Positions 31,628 to 44,650 of a DNA stretch of 64,000 bases are shown in pieces. This stretch comes from Sphaerosporella brunnea (lineage: Eukaryota; Ascomycota; Pezizomycetes; Pezizales; Pyronemataceae): NCBI GenBank assembly GCA_008704415.1, contig VXIS01000152.1, positions 42,374 to 106,373 on the forward strand, in the 5' to 3' direction. The notes under the pieces are model-generated. The model saw only the letters and a list, made by a program, of their open reading frames with translations, was not told the DNA's origin and did no database searches. A program made the translations under genes and the position numbers. The first letter of the stretch is position 1. The number at the start of each line of letters is the position of its first letter.

Positions 31628-33980
31628 CTATGTCTCCGCCAATCCCCGAGATTTGAGCAATGCCTCTCCCATCTCCCGCAGCTTGAATTTCTGGATCTTC
31701 CCGCTGGCCGTCTTGGGGAAGTGATCGGGGCTTAGGAATACGTGTTTGGGCACTGCTCAGGCCGTCAGCGTGGTCATGGGACACAGTGAGGGAGGAGGGG
31801 GTGTACCGAGATGGTTGGATAACCGCTGTCGAACCCACTCTCGAAGCTCCTCCTCCAACTCGATGCCTTTCTCCGGCGTGCGTATAAACGCGCCTACCCT
31901 CTCGCCATATTTGGCATCTTTGAGGCCTACTACTGACACTTCGTGCACCGCTGGGTGGGCGAGGAGACAGTTTTCGATTTCTAGGGGGTGCTAGGGTGTG
32001 TAAGCAGGTAGAGCCAACGGCTGTGGGAGAGTGGACTGACGATATTCTCACCACCCCGGATGATGAGGTCTTTGATCCTGCCAGTTATCTACCACTATTC
32101 AGCTTGGGTGTCCACCCCGCTCCGGCAAGGAATTCAACTCACCTTCGCATACCCGTTCTCGTCCATCTCTGCCTCGTCACCCGTCTATACACCCGTGGTT
32201 AGCTCTAGCAATGACCTGGGCTGTGAATTGTACTTACGTGCATCCACACTTTGCCCTTGGCGTCCGGAATCATGACCTCAGCGCTGCGTTCAGGATCGTT
32301 CCAGTAGCCTTTCTGCACAAGATAACCGCTGATCGCTAATTCCCCTTTCTGGCCCACAGGGAGGACGGCGGAGGGGTCTTGTGGGTCTACGATTTTTGCA
32401 CTGGGGTGTGTTATTAAGGCTTGAAGATAGGGGAAGTGAAAGGGGTATTACGAGACATGGGGTAGCAGCCGGCCAACGGAGTCCAAGCGCTTTTCCATAG
32501 GGTCGTCGGTGGTGGTCATGAAGGATACCTTGTTTTGCGGTTAGCTGACCCGCGGTCTGAGTGATAAAAGCAACGACTTACGGGGCTGGTTTCTGTCATT
32601 CTGTCGATCATCTTGCAGTCAACATCTCCCCTGGTTCAACGGCCTGGGGGCAACACACCCATAGCAAATCGCTGTCACCTGTCAGCCTTCCTGGATTGAA
32701 GCCATTTCACCAAAGAACATACTAAGCTCCGTCAAATTCAGTGTTTTGTGCAGCTTTTTCATGAGCTCGAGTGGCACACTACTCCCCGCTGCAATTCCCG
32801 TACGCAGTTTGTCGAAACCCTGGTATGGCATCTGTCCGCTCTCCAGCAATTCCAGTTCAGAAATAAACATGGTCGGCACACCATGTAGTGCGGTACACTG
32901 CTCCTCCTGTACGGCGCGCAAAGTAGCTACCGGATCGAAACACTCTGCGGGAAAGACAATGGCTGAGCCGTGGGTGGTGCAGGCTAGATATCCGAGTACC
33001 GCACCAAAACAGCTGTGCCCCACTGTTAGCTATATCTTCCAAGTGGGTGAGAGAGGATTAATGTACTGAAATAGTGGTGGCGGACAGCACACAATGTCCT
33101 TATGTGTAAGCAGCATACGGTCACCAATGGAGTAGCCATTGTTAAGAATACTCTTATGAGTGAGACACGCGGCTTTTGGGGTACTTGTTGTCCTATCCCT
33201 CTCATCAGCACTCCTCATACTATCAGAGCTGGTGATATACCCGCTAGTAAACTGGATGTTTACAACATCATCTGGGCTCAATACTTCCCCTTTCTCCAGC
33301 AGCGGTTCATAACTCGCCTTTCCATCCGCCAACATATTATCGAACCTCACTAATCCCCTTAATGCTGCCGCATCCACCCGGCCATGAGAGTTATCAACCG
33401 TGATAATTTTCTGAAGCGAGGGCACAGCCTTTCCCATCAACTCCTGCAGTAGGGGAACATTACTCCTCGCCGGCTTTCGGGGAAGATTAGTCTCCAATGA
33501 GACAACGAGATGGCTCGCATCCAGATGCGTCAATGCCGATACCACCTGTGCTGTATTAAACGACGGGTTCAGAGGAACCAAGATCGCACCCAGCTTGAAC
33601 AGTGCGTACGTTGCTACCGCGAATTCAATGCTGTTGCCTGGAGCTTGGTTAACCTAACTCGCTGCTGGGGAATGAAGGGCAGGGATGAGGCACCAAGGCT
33701 GATGCAGACTCGGTCGCCTCTCTTTACGCCTTGTTTTTTGAAGCCGCGGGCGAGCGATGTGGAGAGCGTGTCCAGGTCGTCGTAGGTTAGACGTTGTTGC
33801 TGATAACGTGAGATGACGCTGGGGCCGACATCAATGCCGTGCTTTCGAGGTGGGGGGCGAGGGGACAAACGCGGTGCGGTCGCCGTATTTGGATGCGGTC
33901 TCTGCGAGGTGGGAGTGTACTGTCTGGTTGAGTAATGGTGGCTGATATGACGAGCTCTCTCTCAGCATCTCTACAGCCAT
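31628..33980 (-). CDS. Acyl-CoA synthetase, ACSF2-like (ANL superfamily)
   Basis: Thirteen exons encode 572 residues: 33871-33980, 33694-33818, 33241-33637, 33067-33192, 32723-33012, 32659-32671, 32582-32600, 32452-32528, 32238-32400, 32143-32184, 32041-32088, 31807-31990, 31628-31752. The enzyme should adenylate a carboxylic acid with ATP and transfer it to CoA. Core motifs appear in order: A3 phosphate loop [11 protein letters not shown] (about 209-219), A5 [13 protein letters not shown]7 HTGD (D443), A8 hinge [14 protein letters not shown] and the A10 lysine in TASGKIQK (K550). The MTETSPVSF...RLLPHVSAKIV and GGENIHPLEIE blocks are closest to ACSF2-type medium-chain synthetases. Two microexons, 13 and 19 nt, encode the A5 motif. 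I start at the ATG at 33978-33980; another lies four codons in. No clear C-terminal peroxisome signal (the end is AET). Confidence 0.88.
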
Positions 33981-34559
33981 TGAGCGGGAAGGAAGCTGTA
34001 TACTTCGGTTGGGCCGTCGCAGGTACTGAGCGTCAACAGGGTCCTTCGCGGGAGGAAGCTTCGCAGAGGCGACACATAGCTCTTGGGACGGGAATGCCGT
34101 GAGAAGGAAGCACGGGCGCGTATCAAAAGGGTCATTATTATTGCCTGAAGTCACTGAGCTGCAGCTGGGACGAGGATAGTGGGTGGCGATATATAGCGAG
34201 GGGTAAAGCAGATGAGCTCAGGGGAGCTCCTCCGCTCCGTTCAGGAACAGCTTTCCCCACACGCACACGCACGGACTTTCCCGAGTAAAGCCGGGGCTGC
34301 TCGGTTGTGTGGGCCGAAGTGTGGGGTGTGGGGAATGCCGTAGGCGCCACCACCAACCCCGTCCCAGAGTTTGCATATCGATCACCTCTGGACATGTGAA
34401 GATCAATCAACCAGAGCTCGCAACAATGTTGTGTTGTTATATACATGCAATGATGAGACCAGCCATGCAAAGGTATAATAAAGAAATGGAATAATATGAA
34501 ACGAAGTCCCGCCAAAAAAACAAAGACATGCTGCTATGCTTGCTCCCAAAAACTCCGAC
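33981..34559. other. Intergenic between acyl-CoA synthetase and kinase
   Basis: This 579-bp spacer holds the promoter of the synthetase and the 3' end of the kinase gene, both on the minus strand. A frame upstream of the synthetase start has no in-frame ATG in good context. Nothing else is visible. Confidence 0.45.
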
Positions 34560-36258
34560 CTAAAAGTTGCGAAATAGATGGTCGTGCTCGGCCAGCATGC
34601 TGTCAGGATATGTACTGTCCGCGCTGAGTTCCTGGGGCTCGTAGTTTTCAAAGTACTGTGTATCCCCCGGAAACCGCAGCTGGGGGATGAGTGGCCCCTT
34701 TGCACAAATCAGCTTTCTTCATGGGAGTATGAATGGACAGAAGGCCTTACCTTATGCTTCTGAGACTCCAATTCCCGCCAGTCGATGCCATTGAAAAATG
34801 GATGCTGCATGACCTCGAACCCTCCTCCCTTCATATTCCCCAGCCGCGCCGAGAGGTCTTTCGTGCAGAGCCGCTGTACTATGTCCCGTATATTCGGCGG
34901 CAGCCAAGTGGGAAAGGTTATTCGCGCGTCCACAATCTTTTTGTAGATGCCCATTGGGGACTCGGCATAAAATGGTGGGTACCCCAGGACCATCTCGTAG
35001 ATTAGGACGCCGAGGGCCCACCAGTCCACAGCTTTGCTGTGGCCTTTGCTTTGGATCACCTAGATATAAAGGGTTGCTTAGTGAGAGCTCATGAGAGAAC
35101 AAGTGCTTTAGGGTGGGGATTTACTTCCGGACTTAGGTATTCGGGTGTGCCTTCGAGCTGTGTCAGCCCATCCCAAAGCCGATGGTGCCCGTAGAAAACT
35201 CACCACATAGCGTATATGTCTCCCTATCCCCGACCACCTTCGCAAATCCGAAGTCAACCAGCTTGACGTGGCCCCGCGCGTCAATCATGATGTTTTCCGG
35301 CTTAAGATCCCGATATACCACTCCGTGGTTGTGTAAAAATACCAACACAAGGGTCAACTCCGCCGCATAGAACTGTGCCACTGGATAATCGAACCGCTGG
35401 GCGCGCCGGAGGTAGCCAAACATTTCCCCGCCTACACATAACCCGTCTTAGTTCTCATTCGCTGTAGCAAAAGGAGAAGAAGAAACCCTCAGGCTACCGG
35501 GGGCATATTCCAACTATAGCCGTGTTAGCAGTGAGACATATCGAAGGTCGACTCTATGAAAGCGTACAAGGATATACAACGAGCTCCTGTCCTGCCAGGA
35601 CTCAAAGATCGTGGTGATAAATGGATGGTGCCGACAGAGCTCCAGTATGCTCTTTTCATTCTGAACCTGTTCCCCGTGGCCCGTCAACAGAATTGCTCTC
35701 CCTCGGCCGTGGACGGGAAACACACATACATGCTCGACTTGCTTCAACCGTATGACTGGAGCGCACTCATATTAGGCAAGCGCACTGACTGAAGTATCGG
35801 GCGCGTGGCAGAGGAGGATAGGGGCGAGAAACTAACCATCCGCTTTCCGAAGCTGCTTGAGCGCATACAACGTCTCTGGTTTCTGTTCTCTCTTTGGGCT
35901 CACGAGCCTGTGTAGACCCCTCAACATCAGCCCTTTGTTCTCCAAGCGCCCATAGACTATCGTGAACATACCAAACCTCCGAGAAAGTCCCCATCCTTCA
36001 CCACCAGTGGCGCACGCAGTTAGCATCCTGTTTCGATTCCCGTCCCCCTTCCTCCTTGCATCCCCAAGACGGTGCACAACAACATACATACCCCAATATC
36101 TTGACCTTATGACAATCCTCCACCGCTTTCGGCGGTGGTTCAGCGTTCGCGACGGCGACGACGTCTGCGGGCTCAGATATGATCATGTCTTCGTCGTCCA
36201 GGGCGTCCGGAGGCGGGGTTGGCAGCTGTGCTGCATGCGCTAGTCCGTGGATCTCCAT
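34560..36258 (-). CDS. AGC protein kinase, PKA catalytic subunit-like
   Basis: Ten exons encode 367 residues: 36092-36258, 35972-35995, 35837-35907, 35730-35755, 35568-35666, 35498-35513, 35204-35431, 35125-35150, 34751-35059, 34560-34697. All catalytic features are present: glycine loop LGMGTFSEV (55-63), ATP lysine K81 in YALK, catalytic D176 in [12 protein letters not shown]194, activation-loop threonine T206 in [15 protein letters not shown] and the C-terminal hydrophobic motif FRNF at the very end. The C-lobe ADITFP-like segment reads [11 protein letters not shown]. This is a PKA-type AGC kinase, probably the second, more divergent paralogue found in Pezizomycotina (PkaC2/PRKX-like), with a short N-terminal extension. 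Four exons are 16-26 nt long. Confidence 0.88.
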
Positions 36259-39200
36259 AGCGTAGCTGGCGCTTGCGATGGGCTTGGTGGGCTGCTTGTT
36301 ACCGCGATATGTCGTAACCTAAGACTGGCTGCCAGTAGCACTCCTATCCGATGATATATGTGTGTGCGACGAGTTCCGGTTTTTTTTTAAAAAAGTGAAA
36401 AGGAAAGTGAAAAGTGAAAAGTTTCTAGCGCTTCGGGGGATCTGCGGAGCTTCCGGACGCAGAGGTAGCCTTTATGTGCTTGGTGATCACTTCTTTCTTT
36501 CTTTCTTTCTTTCTTTCTTTGCTTTAATATGTATGAGCAGGTACACTAACGCTGCTGATGCTGCTCGGTTCAGGTTTTATTGAGGCAGACTGCCCATCAA
36601 AAATGCACCCCGCGAAAAAGGGCACGGCACCCGCTTCTTTGGGTGAAACTCAGAATTTTGGATGAACTTGCAAAAAGGGTTTGGGACATAAATAACCAAT
36701 GATATTAAAGCTGTTCTCATGGCCATGGCATGGGTACATTTTACACGCCCTCAACCTGACACAGCCAATAGATATGTACGAATAAAGCTCGTGATGCGGG
36801 ATATCAAAAGCACGATGCTAATGACTTTGCAACGTGAGCCAAATATCACGATTTTGGCGCAAGATTCAAGATTCAAACCTGTTCGGCACGAAACTCCCAC
36901 CTTGGATCTTAAGATACCGGTTGCCCCGAATAGGCCCTAAGCTTCGAATTCTATCGCTTCGAGTTAACGTTTCGAGTCTGCCTTTTTTTTTTTTGCTGTG
37001 CATACTGCGAATATTCCGGTAATGATATCACTGGAGAGATCCGGATCATCAGGCGGGACCGGATAAAAAGCAAATTGTCAAACGCTTCTGGCCATGGCTC
37101 GTCATAATGCCAGCTTCAGTCAGCTGCAGCTGGTGGTTCATTCACCTTTTTCCTCAAAGCGGAAGCTGGGGGCATATCGGTTTTGACATCTAGGAAGCGA
37201 ACCGATTCACCATATAGCACTCGGTATCCCGGCCGCAATATCATGTCGACAATACGTTCCTTAGCAACACTCCAGTAAAAACATGGTCAAAATACTCTGT
37301 TTTCGGCTCGTTGATCATCCGCTGCTAATGGCACAGCTGGCCAAAATGCCCAGGAAATCATTTCCACGCAAAGATAGAACATGTGTTAACGAATGGTTTC
37401 AATACTTCTTTTCGAGAGGGGTGAGAGATCTATGTAGGTACCTAAGACTGTTCATGGGGCTTCGGATAAGGCGCATGCGGGTGATGTCAGTTATCACAAG
37501 AGACATTGAAAGATATGTGGGGTCGTACAAAGACCCATCTTTGAAATCCCTTGATGGAACAATATTCAAGACATGTTGAGCACCAATCCGGTGAGCCTTC
37601 TACCATCCCATGAGGCTTCTTTGAACGATGGCCCCATGAATCATGATGTTCGGTAGAATCGGGCCCAGTGGCTAACTACCGCGTAGTTTCTTGCCGGCTC
37701 TTACCTGTACTATCACTCAAACTGTTTCCTTTACAGAGCCATTTAACTAATCAACCCCTAAATGCTGCATCTCTAGGTCGGGTTTCCTAAATGCAACGGA
37801 ATACAGGTCGTCGCCACCACCTAGGCTTGAAATGCATGTTGAAGACTGCCATGACTCGGTTTCTAGTGCCAAAAGGCGGGTCTATAGCCTTCTCAACGTT
37901 TTGCTTTGAGCAAAGAGCTTTGTTTGCCTGGTGGTCACAGAACATCACTCGGATGGCCTGCTTTCGGCTTCAAGACCAGTTGCTCAGACTATCTTTGTTA
38001 TAATGCACGGCACCGACCAGGCTTGAAGTATTGGGTGAGATTTTGCAGATCGCATTAACGAGGTTGCTGCGCCATGCGTTTGAACTAGGTGTTTGGAACC
38101 ACAACCCGGTCGGGCGTTTCAGTCTACTAGGTTGAGATATCATCGCTAGAATCTCAAGTACACACACGCGTGTAGGGCTGAATCTGAATGGCCGCCAAGC
38201 GCTTCTAGCTTGGATTGAGCTCTGAAAATTCAAAATCTTGTGATCAACAACCAACAGGGAAGGGAAGGAGTAGGTACATACTTCTTCGTGACATATTCCG
38301 ATCAAAAGGACTTCTCGTAAGTGTTCTCTGTTGATTCTGTTAATAATAGAGTAGCAACCGACCGTCTCCAGGTGGGTTTCCCGGTTTGTCACAAACCACC
38401 AAGCGTCACTCGCGGCTACTGAGTGATAAAGCGTGCATCTGAGCTCTAGGCCCTCAGGGGTCTACCCCGCGAACAGTTCCATCGCGAGACTTTGCGGGCA
38501 TTTGCGAGTGGGGAACATAGCTTAACCGAGTAGACATGTGGAGTCCCGAACCCAAAGTTGAGAACATAGAGTTAACGTTGCTTCGCACATGTGGAGTGTT
38601 CCGAGTTCGGACCGCAACGGCGCCGAAGGTGATTCGGCAGCCACGCGGTCTCACTTTTGTATGGTCCTGTGTCTTGGATTTTCACTTGGCGCAATGCATT
38701 GTTGTTGGAACGAGGGTTTTGGAGGGAGTGGGTCGTTGTCTTTGCATCTCGATGTTCGGATCCGGCGTCTGTTGTTCGGGCTGTGGGATTAGCGGTTACT
38801 AGAACTTCGACACACATGCTTTTGTTGAGTTCAGGTTAGGTTAGGGCTGTGCCTCTCTGCATAACATGTTGGAGTTTCTGCGAGGACCCTTGATGGTTCT
38901 TGTTTCCAGAACGAGTCCTACATACATACAATGTCATACCTGTATCTCGAAGTCAGAGAGTCAGAGAGAGTCTCTCCGCAATTCAAAAATCGTCATGGCC
39001 TTCCCTGTTGAATTCGAAGCATGCCTCGGATCAATGAAGTCCTTCTTCAGCTCGGGCAGAACTCCAGCAGTTCGGGGTGACAGCACATACAAATAACGTG
39101 AGCCGCTGCGTAAAAAAGTGATTGATGGTGATAAGAAGAGGTTCGAGGGTAGGGCTCAAACGCTGGCGCACTTTCCGCACCTCCCTTCATATATCCCGAC

Positions 39201-39962
39201 TCCAACCCCCACCACGTCGTCCAGTCTTTTTACCTGCTGCAAAGGGGGGGCCGTGGTGTTCGAGATCGACATTCGACATTTCGCCATCAAGCTTTCTCTT
39301 TGACAAACTGCCGCCGCATAGAATACATAATACTAAGAGAGGCATCCCACCAGCCCCCTTCGCCAGATCGTCTTAGACATCCAACGCCCGCTCACGACAA
39401 CAACAACAACAAACCTTCTCCGTCGCAAATCCACCACCACACCACCCACCGCCACCACAACCACTGCCGGTCCCAATCTTCAACGTCAGTATGTACCTCT
39501 CCTCCTGCTGCTTATTAAGCGCACAAGCTTCGCTCGCGCGCGAATCATCACGCCTCACTCTCTTATCAGGGTAACCCCATGCTGACTTTATGCTAGCGTG
39601 GTTCAAGTCGTGCTTCCGGCACCGTATCTACGACCATCCAAACGGACAGCGAGAGAGGACACCCGCACCACCCTTTCCCGTTCCCGCACATCGCAACGTT
39701 TACATGCCAGCCAGATAGCTGCTCCAGTTAATCCGATCGTCTGTTGCCCCCCCGTTTGCCACAAACCCCCTCGAGTCCACCATACCAACCCAACCCCCCT
39801 CTTCCCCCAAATACCCAGCTCTCTTCGCAGTGCTCGCTATCCCTTTCATGGCTGCTGCTCCTGCTGTTGTCTCCTGCACCTCCTCTTGCTTCTCCTACAG
39901 CCGTCGTCCCTATCTCATAGTCCGCTAACATCATCCGTTCGACTCTTCCAGATATTCCCTCC
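36259..39962. other. Gene-poor stretch upstream of ROM2
   Basis: I find no supported gene. There is a perfect CTTT tetranucleotide repeat (about 36491-36520) and a T tract at 36983-36994. Frames of 100-140 codons (for example plus 37283-37579 and minus 37970-38392) show no domain and no splice-supported extension. From about 39160 the sequence is pyrimidine- and CAA-rich with many ACC/CCA triplets and is probably the long 5' leader of ROM2, perhaps with leader introns. Confidence 0.4.
36491..36520. repeat. CTTT microsatellite
   Basis: About seven tandem CTTT units without interruption, inside a gene-free stretch. Confidence 0.9.
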
Positions 39963-42900
39963 ATGGCGGACCATCATGATCCCCAGATGTACCATAATTC
40001 CCGCAACACTCCAGCCTCTCAGCGAGATGCTGCCTTCTCAGACATTTTCGGCACCGCTCCCTCGGGCCGTTCCCAGACTATGACCTCCCAATCAAGCTAC
40101 CAGCCTCAAGCGGGACGTTCCCAGACTATGACTTCGACGTCCGGCCATGGGGGATACCCTCAGAGCGGTCAGTATGCGCAACAGCGACCGCAATACCCCC
40201 CCGCGCGACCGGGCGGGTATCCTCAGTCCGGTGCACCCAACGGATACCCGCCGCAACAGCAGAGCAGAGTCCAGCAGCCTCAGTATCTGCCATCGCCGAC
40301 GCATCCGGAAAGGAGGCCCTATGCTCAGCCTATCCGAATGCAGCAACCGACTATCGGCGCCCCGATTAATCCGAGTGCTCCAAAGCCTTACCCCCAACGT
40401 CAATATCAGCCACCGCCAGCTTTGAACAGTGATCCTTATCGCTCGAGGTCCATGGCAGCTTCCACCACAGCACCGCCTATGAACCAGTATGCCCCTCAGT
40501 TCTCCCGCCAGGGCGTACCGCAACCTCAGGGCCCGTACGTACCTCGAACTACCGCGCAAGGCCGAATAGTCCCTGAACGGCACGATGAGCGGACAATGTC
40601 GTTGACGAGCTATGCCCATGAGCGTGACCACGCTCAGACGATGAGCGGAAGGATTATTCCCCATCGCCGAAAGGATTCTGGGGGAAGCGAAACGTCTCAA
40701 ATGTCGCAAATGTCCCAGAGGCTGAACAGCTTACCCGGAGGAAGCTCGGGAGGGTTCAATTTCGTTTCGAAACAAAGGACGCCGAGCTATGCGAGCACCT
40801 CCTCCTCGGCGACGGCGGTCGCCCCCTCGGGAGCGTCCATCAATTCCGATCACCGCAATTCTCTCCCGAAGTCGCCAGGCTCTTCTGGGGGTCCTCCTGC
40901 TGATGCTGCGCCGGCACCAAGCAGGAAAGCGCCGCTTGTCTACCCGGCCATGTTGTCTCGGGTAGCCGATGTGTTCAAGCAGCGGATGATAGTGGGAGAC
41001 AGGCTCAAGAACGAGCTTACCTACAAATCGGCATTTACTGGTGCAGATGGTGTCGATGCAATTTCGTACATCATTAAGACTAGCGACCGTAACTTGGCTT
41101 TGCTTCTCGGACGGGCTCTGGATGCGCAGAAGTTCTTCCATGACGTGACCTATGAGCACAGGCTGAGAGACTCGACGCATGAGGTCTATCAGTTCAGGGA
41201 CGGTTTGCTTGACGAGGCTCACGATGTCAATGGTGTTTTTACTCTGTTGACAGAGTGTTACTCGCCCACGTGCACACCGAACCAGTTGTGCTACTCGATT
41301 GCTTGCCCTCGTCGCTTGGAGCAACAAGCTCGGTTGAACTTGAAGCCTCAGCCTGGCTTGAAGCGGCAAGACTCCCGGTCGAGTCTGCACGCTGAGGATG
41401 ACAAAGAGCAGAAGCTGTGGATTCATTCCGTCTCCAAGGAGATTGCTGAGGGCATTTCGGAGAAAGAAAGGAAACGGCAGGAAGTCATCATGGAGGCCAT
41501 CTACACGGAACGCGATTTTGTTAAAGATTTGGAGTATCTCAGGGATTTTTGGATGAAGCCTTTGAGATCAACGAACCCGCAGAACCCATCGCCTATCCCA
41601 GAACACAGACGGGAAAAATTCATTCGTACGGTGTTCGGAAACGTTTTGGAGGTGCACGCTGTCAACTCAAGGCTGGCGGAAGCTCTCACTCGGCGACAGC
41701 AGGAGTCTGCTGTTGTGCATAACATCGGTGATATATTCCTAGAGTATGTACAGCAGTTCGACCCCTTCATCAAGTACGGAGCGAATCAATTGTACGGAAA
41801 GTTCGAGTTTGAGAAGGAGAAGTCTTCCAACCCGGCGTTTGCGAAGTTTGTGGAGGAGGTGGAGAGAATGAAGGAGTCGAGGAAGCTGGAATTGAACGGT
41901 TACCTCACCAAGCCAACAACTCGTTTGGCCCGTTATCCATTGCTGCTTGAGGCTATACTCAAACACACTGCCGACGATAATCCCGACAAGAAGGACTTGC
42001 CTGCTACGGTTGAGTATGTCCGCAAGTTCCTGACGAAGGTCAACGCCGAATCCGGAAAGGCGGAGAATCATTTCAATCTCATGCAGCTCAATCAGCAACT
42101 CATCTTTAGACCCGGCGAGGCTGTTGACCTGAAGCTCACGGAAGAAGGTCGTCAGTTGATCTTTAAGGGAAGTCTGAAGAAGAGCGATGGTGGAGGAGAT
42201 ATACAATGCTTCCTTTTCGACCACGCCTTGCTATTGGTGCGGATAAAGATTGTGAACAAGCGAGAGCAGTATAAGGTGTACAGAAAGGTAAGTAACTTCT
42301 CGGAGCAATGTTGTCACGCTGTTACTGATCTACCGATAGCCCATACCGTTGGAACTGTTGGTCATCACTCAAATGGAAGAGTTTGCACCGAAGGCGGGAA
42401 TTGCCAAGCGACCGTCGTCTAGTTTGATTCCGGGTTCAAAGCCCAACCCCCTCAAAGGCAACAATCCAACGGACTTCAACGCCAAGGAAAAGGGATACCC
42501 GATTACGTTCCAGCATCTTGGCAGAAGAGGGTACACTGTGCCTCTGTTTGCTAGCTCAATCGTCAGTCGTAAGAAATGGATAGAGCATATAGAGAACCAG
42601 CAGAACGTTCTCCGGGAACGAAGTACCATCTTTAATCACACCATCCTCTGCGAAGGTTTCTTTTCTCATGGCAACAAAGTCAATTGCCTGGTCCCTATTG
42701 GTGAGCTCTTTTTCCTTTAGAAACTAGTGCACAGACGTTCTAACTATGCATAGATGGTGGTCGAAAGTTGGTGTATGGCACGGATACTGGTATATACGTG
42801 TCGGATAGAAAACCGAAGGACACAACCATGTCCCAACCCAAGAAAGTTATCGAGATCTCTAAAGTGGATCAAGTTGATGTGTTGGAAGAATATTCGATGC

Positions 42901-43813
42901 TTCTTCTACTCACCGAGAAGACACTTATGCAGGTTCCTCTCGCAGGGTTGGACCCTGAGGAAACCACCTTGGCCAACAAGAGACCGAAGAAGATTATGGG
43001 CCATACTTCATTTTTCAAGGCTGGTGTATGCTTGGGACGTGTCTTGGTGTGTAGTGTTAAGACCTCTACGCTTTCCTCGACTGTCAAGGTCTTAGAGCCC
43101 CAGGATTCGCTTTCCAGGGGTAAGAAGACACCAGCATACCGCAAGCTGCTGCCCCAAGGTGGCCAAGAAGCCCTGAAGCCGTTCAAGGTTTGTTCTACCA
43201 CCAGATCTTAGGGACAAATGTGGCTGACTACTTTGAACCCAGGAATTCTACATCCCAACGGAATCTACTTCTATTCACTTTTTGAAATCGAAGCTTTGCG
43301 TAGGCTGTGCCAAGGGGTTCGAAGTTGTTAGCTTGGAGACCCTAGAAACTCAGTCTCTCCTGGACCCTGCAGATACTTCACTGGACTTTATCCAGCGGCG
43401 AGACAACATGAAGCCCATGAAGCCGATCGCAATCTACAGACTGAACGGAGAGTTCCTGCTCAACTATTCGGACTTCTCGTTCTTCGTCAATAGGAATGGT
43501 TGGAGAGCGAGGCCGGACTGGCAGATCGCGTGGGAGGGTCAACCGATGTCGTTCGCTCTCTCGCCACCATATATCCTGGCATTCGAGCCAAGTTTCATTG
43601 AGATTCGACATGTGGATACGGGTAACCTTATTACCATTATCACGGGAAAAAACATTCGGATGTTGCACGAATCCACACGAGAGGTAGGTCCATCCGGCAC
43701 TGTGAGTGCGTCACGACAAGAACTGACATTCCCAGATACTTTATGCCTATGAAGACGATGTCACCGGCGATGATGTGGTTGCTTCCTTGGACTTCTGGCA
43801 TAAGATGGGATAG
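39963..43813 (+). CDS. ROM2: Rho1 guanine nucleotide exchange factor Rom2-like (DEP-DH-PH-CNH)
   Basis: Five exons (39963-42287, 42340-42700, 42754-43187, 43243-43683, 43736-43813) encode 1212 residues. The protein activates Rho1 at the plasma membrane in the cell-wall integrity pathway. The first about 320 residues are disordered and rich in Pro, Gln, Tyr and Ser. A DEP domain (about 325-400) starts VYPAMLSRVADVFKQRMIVG. The DH (RhoGEF) domain (about 500-710) includes IYTERDFVKDLEYLRDFW and LNGYLTKPTTRLARYPLLLE. A PH domain (about 716-870) contains FKGSLKKSDGGGDIQCFLFD and the CNH domain (about 875-1190) contains FEVVSLETLETQSLLDP. This order is diagnostic of Rom1/Rom2 (S. pombe Rgf). The length fits the family. 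It is the only long plus-strand gene between 36 and 44 kb. Confidence 0.94.
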
Positions 43814-44650
43814 GCCATTCATCGGCATTCCACTTTTTCTTGCCTTTGTGAGATCTATAGGACGTATTTTTACTTTCTCCTTCCTTTCTACGACGTCGAT
43901 GAGCATGGACGGCCACCTAAAAAGGTTTACACCTGTCTGTTGAAGGGGCGAGTCTGGTAGCGAGAGTGGTTTGGAGGTGATGAAGTTGATTCTTTTCCGT
44001 GTACGCTACGGTGTTCAAGATGCTGATGACTGAGAATTGGGCAATTTGCGGGTTTTTCTTTTTCCATTAGCGGTTGGTTCTCTTTTACTTCTAGCTTTCC
44101 CCTTCTTATGTACTGGCGTTTTTTTTTTTTTTTTTTTTTTGTTTAACTTCTCTTTCCGTCCGCGTGTTGTTTACCTACCCTTTGTAGTTTTCCTTTTTTC
44201 CTTCTATTTCCCAGTGTGGAGAGGAGTGTGGAGAGGAGTGTGGAGAGGAGTGTGGTGAAGAGGGTGGATGATGATCATGCATATCTTTCTTCGATGCGTG
44301 CGTTGTGTGATGCGTGCATGGTAATAATACCTCTTGCTTTACTGGCTTTCTACATTATATCACGCTATGCTTTTTGGTGATTGTTTTTTTATACTCATGA
44401 ATTTCCCCATGTATCCGTACTCCAGCTTACAGGAATGACTCGGTCCGCATTGTAGCTGAACGTTGACCAGTGATATTGCTCTGCTTACCCACTCTACTGT
44501 AGCAAGAAGCTTCGCTTAGCAAGCGTGGGATTATCAATCTGTGCATAACCCCGCCACCCAGAGCTCCGATGACATTCCACCGCCAAACACTCAAAACTTC
44601 CATCCTCCGAATCGGAGACCCTCCTGCAGACGACGCATCTTTCTGCCAAC
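43814..44650. other. ROM2 3' region and NBP35 promoter
   Basis: T-rich tracts at 44120-44139 lie in the probable 3' untranslated region. A 12-bp unit (GTGTGGAGAGGA) is repeated about four times at 44214-44261. The last about 150 bp form the NBP35 promoter and leader. No gene is supported. Confidence 0.5.
44214..44261. repeat. 12-bp minisatellite
   Basis: Three perfect GTGTGGAGAGGA units and one degenerate unit stand in tandem downstream of ROM2. Confidence 0.85.

Noticed and set aside
33981..34154. N-terminal extension of the acyl-CoA synthetase by 58 codons
   Set aside because: The frame is open, but the only initiator would be GTG, and family alignment begins near [13 protein letters not shown].
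36259..39100. Long spacer searched for a secondary-metabolite or effector gene
   Set aside because: No frame shows a signal peptide with cysteine pattern, a catalytic motif or consistent splice sites.
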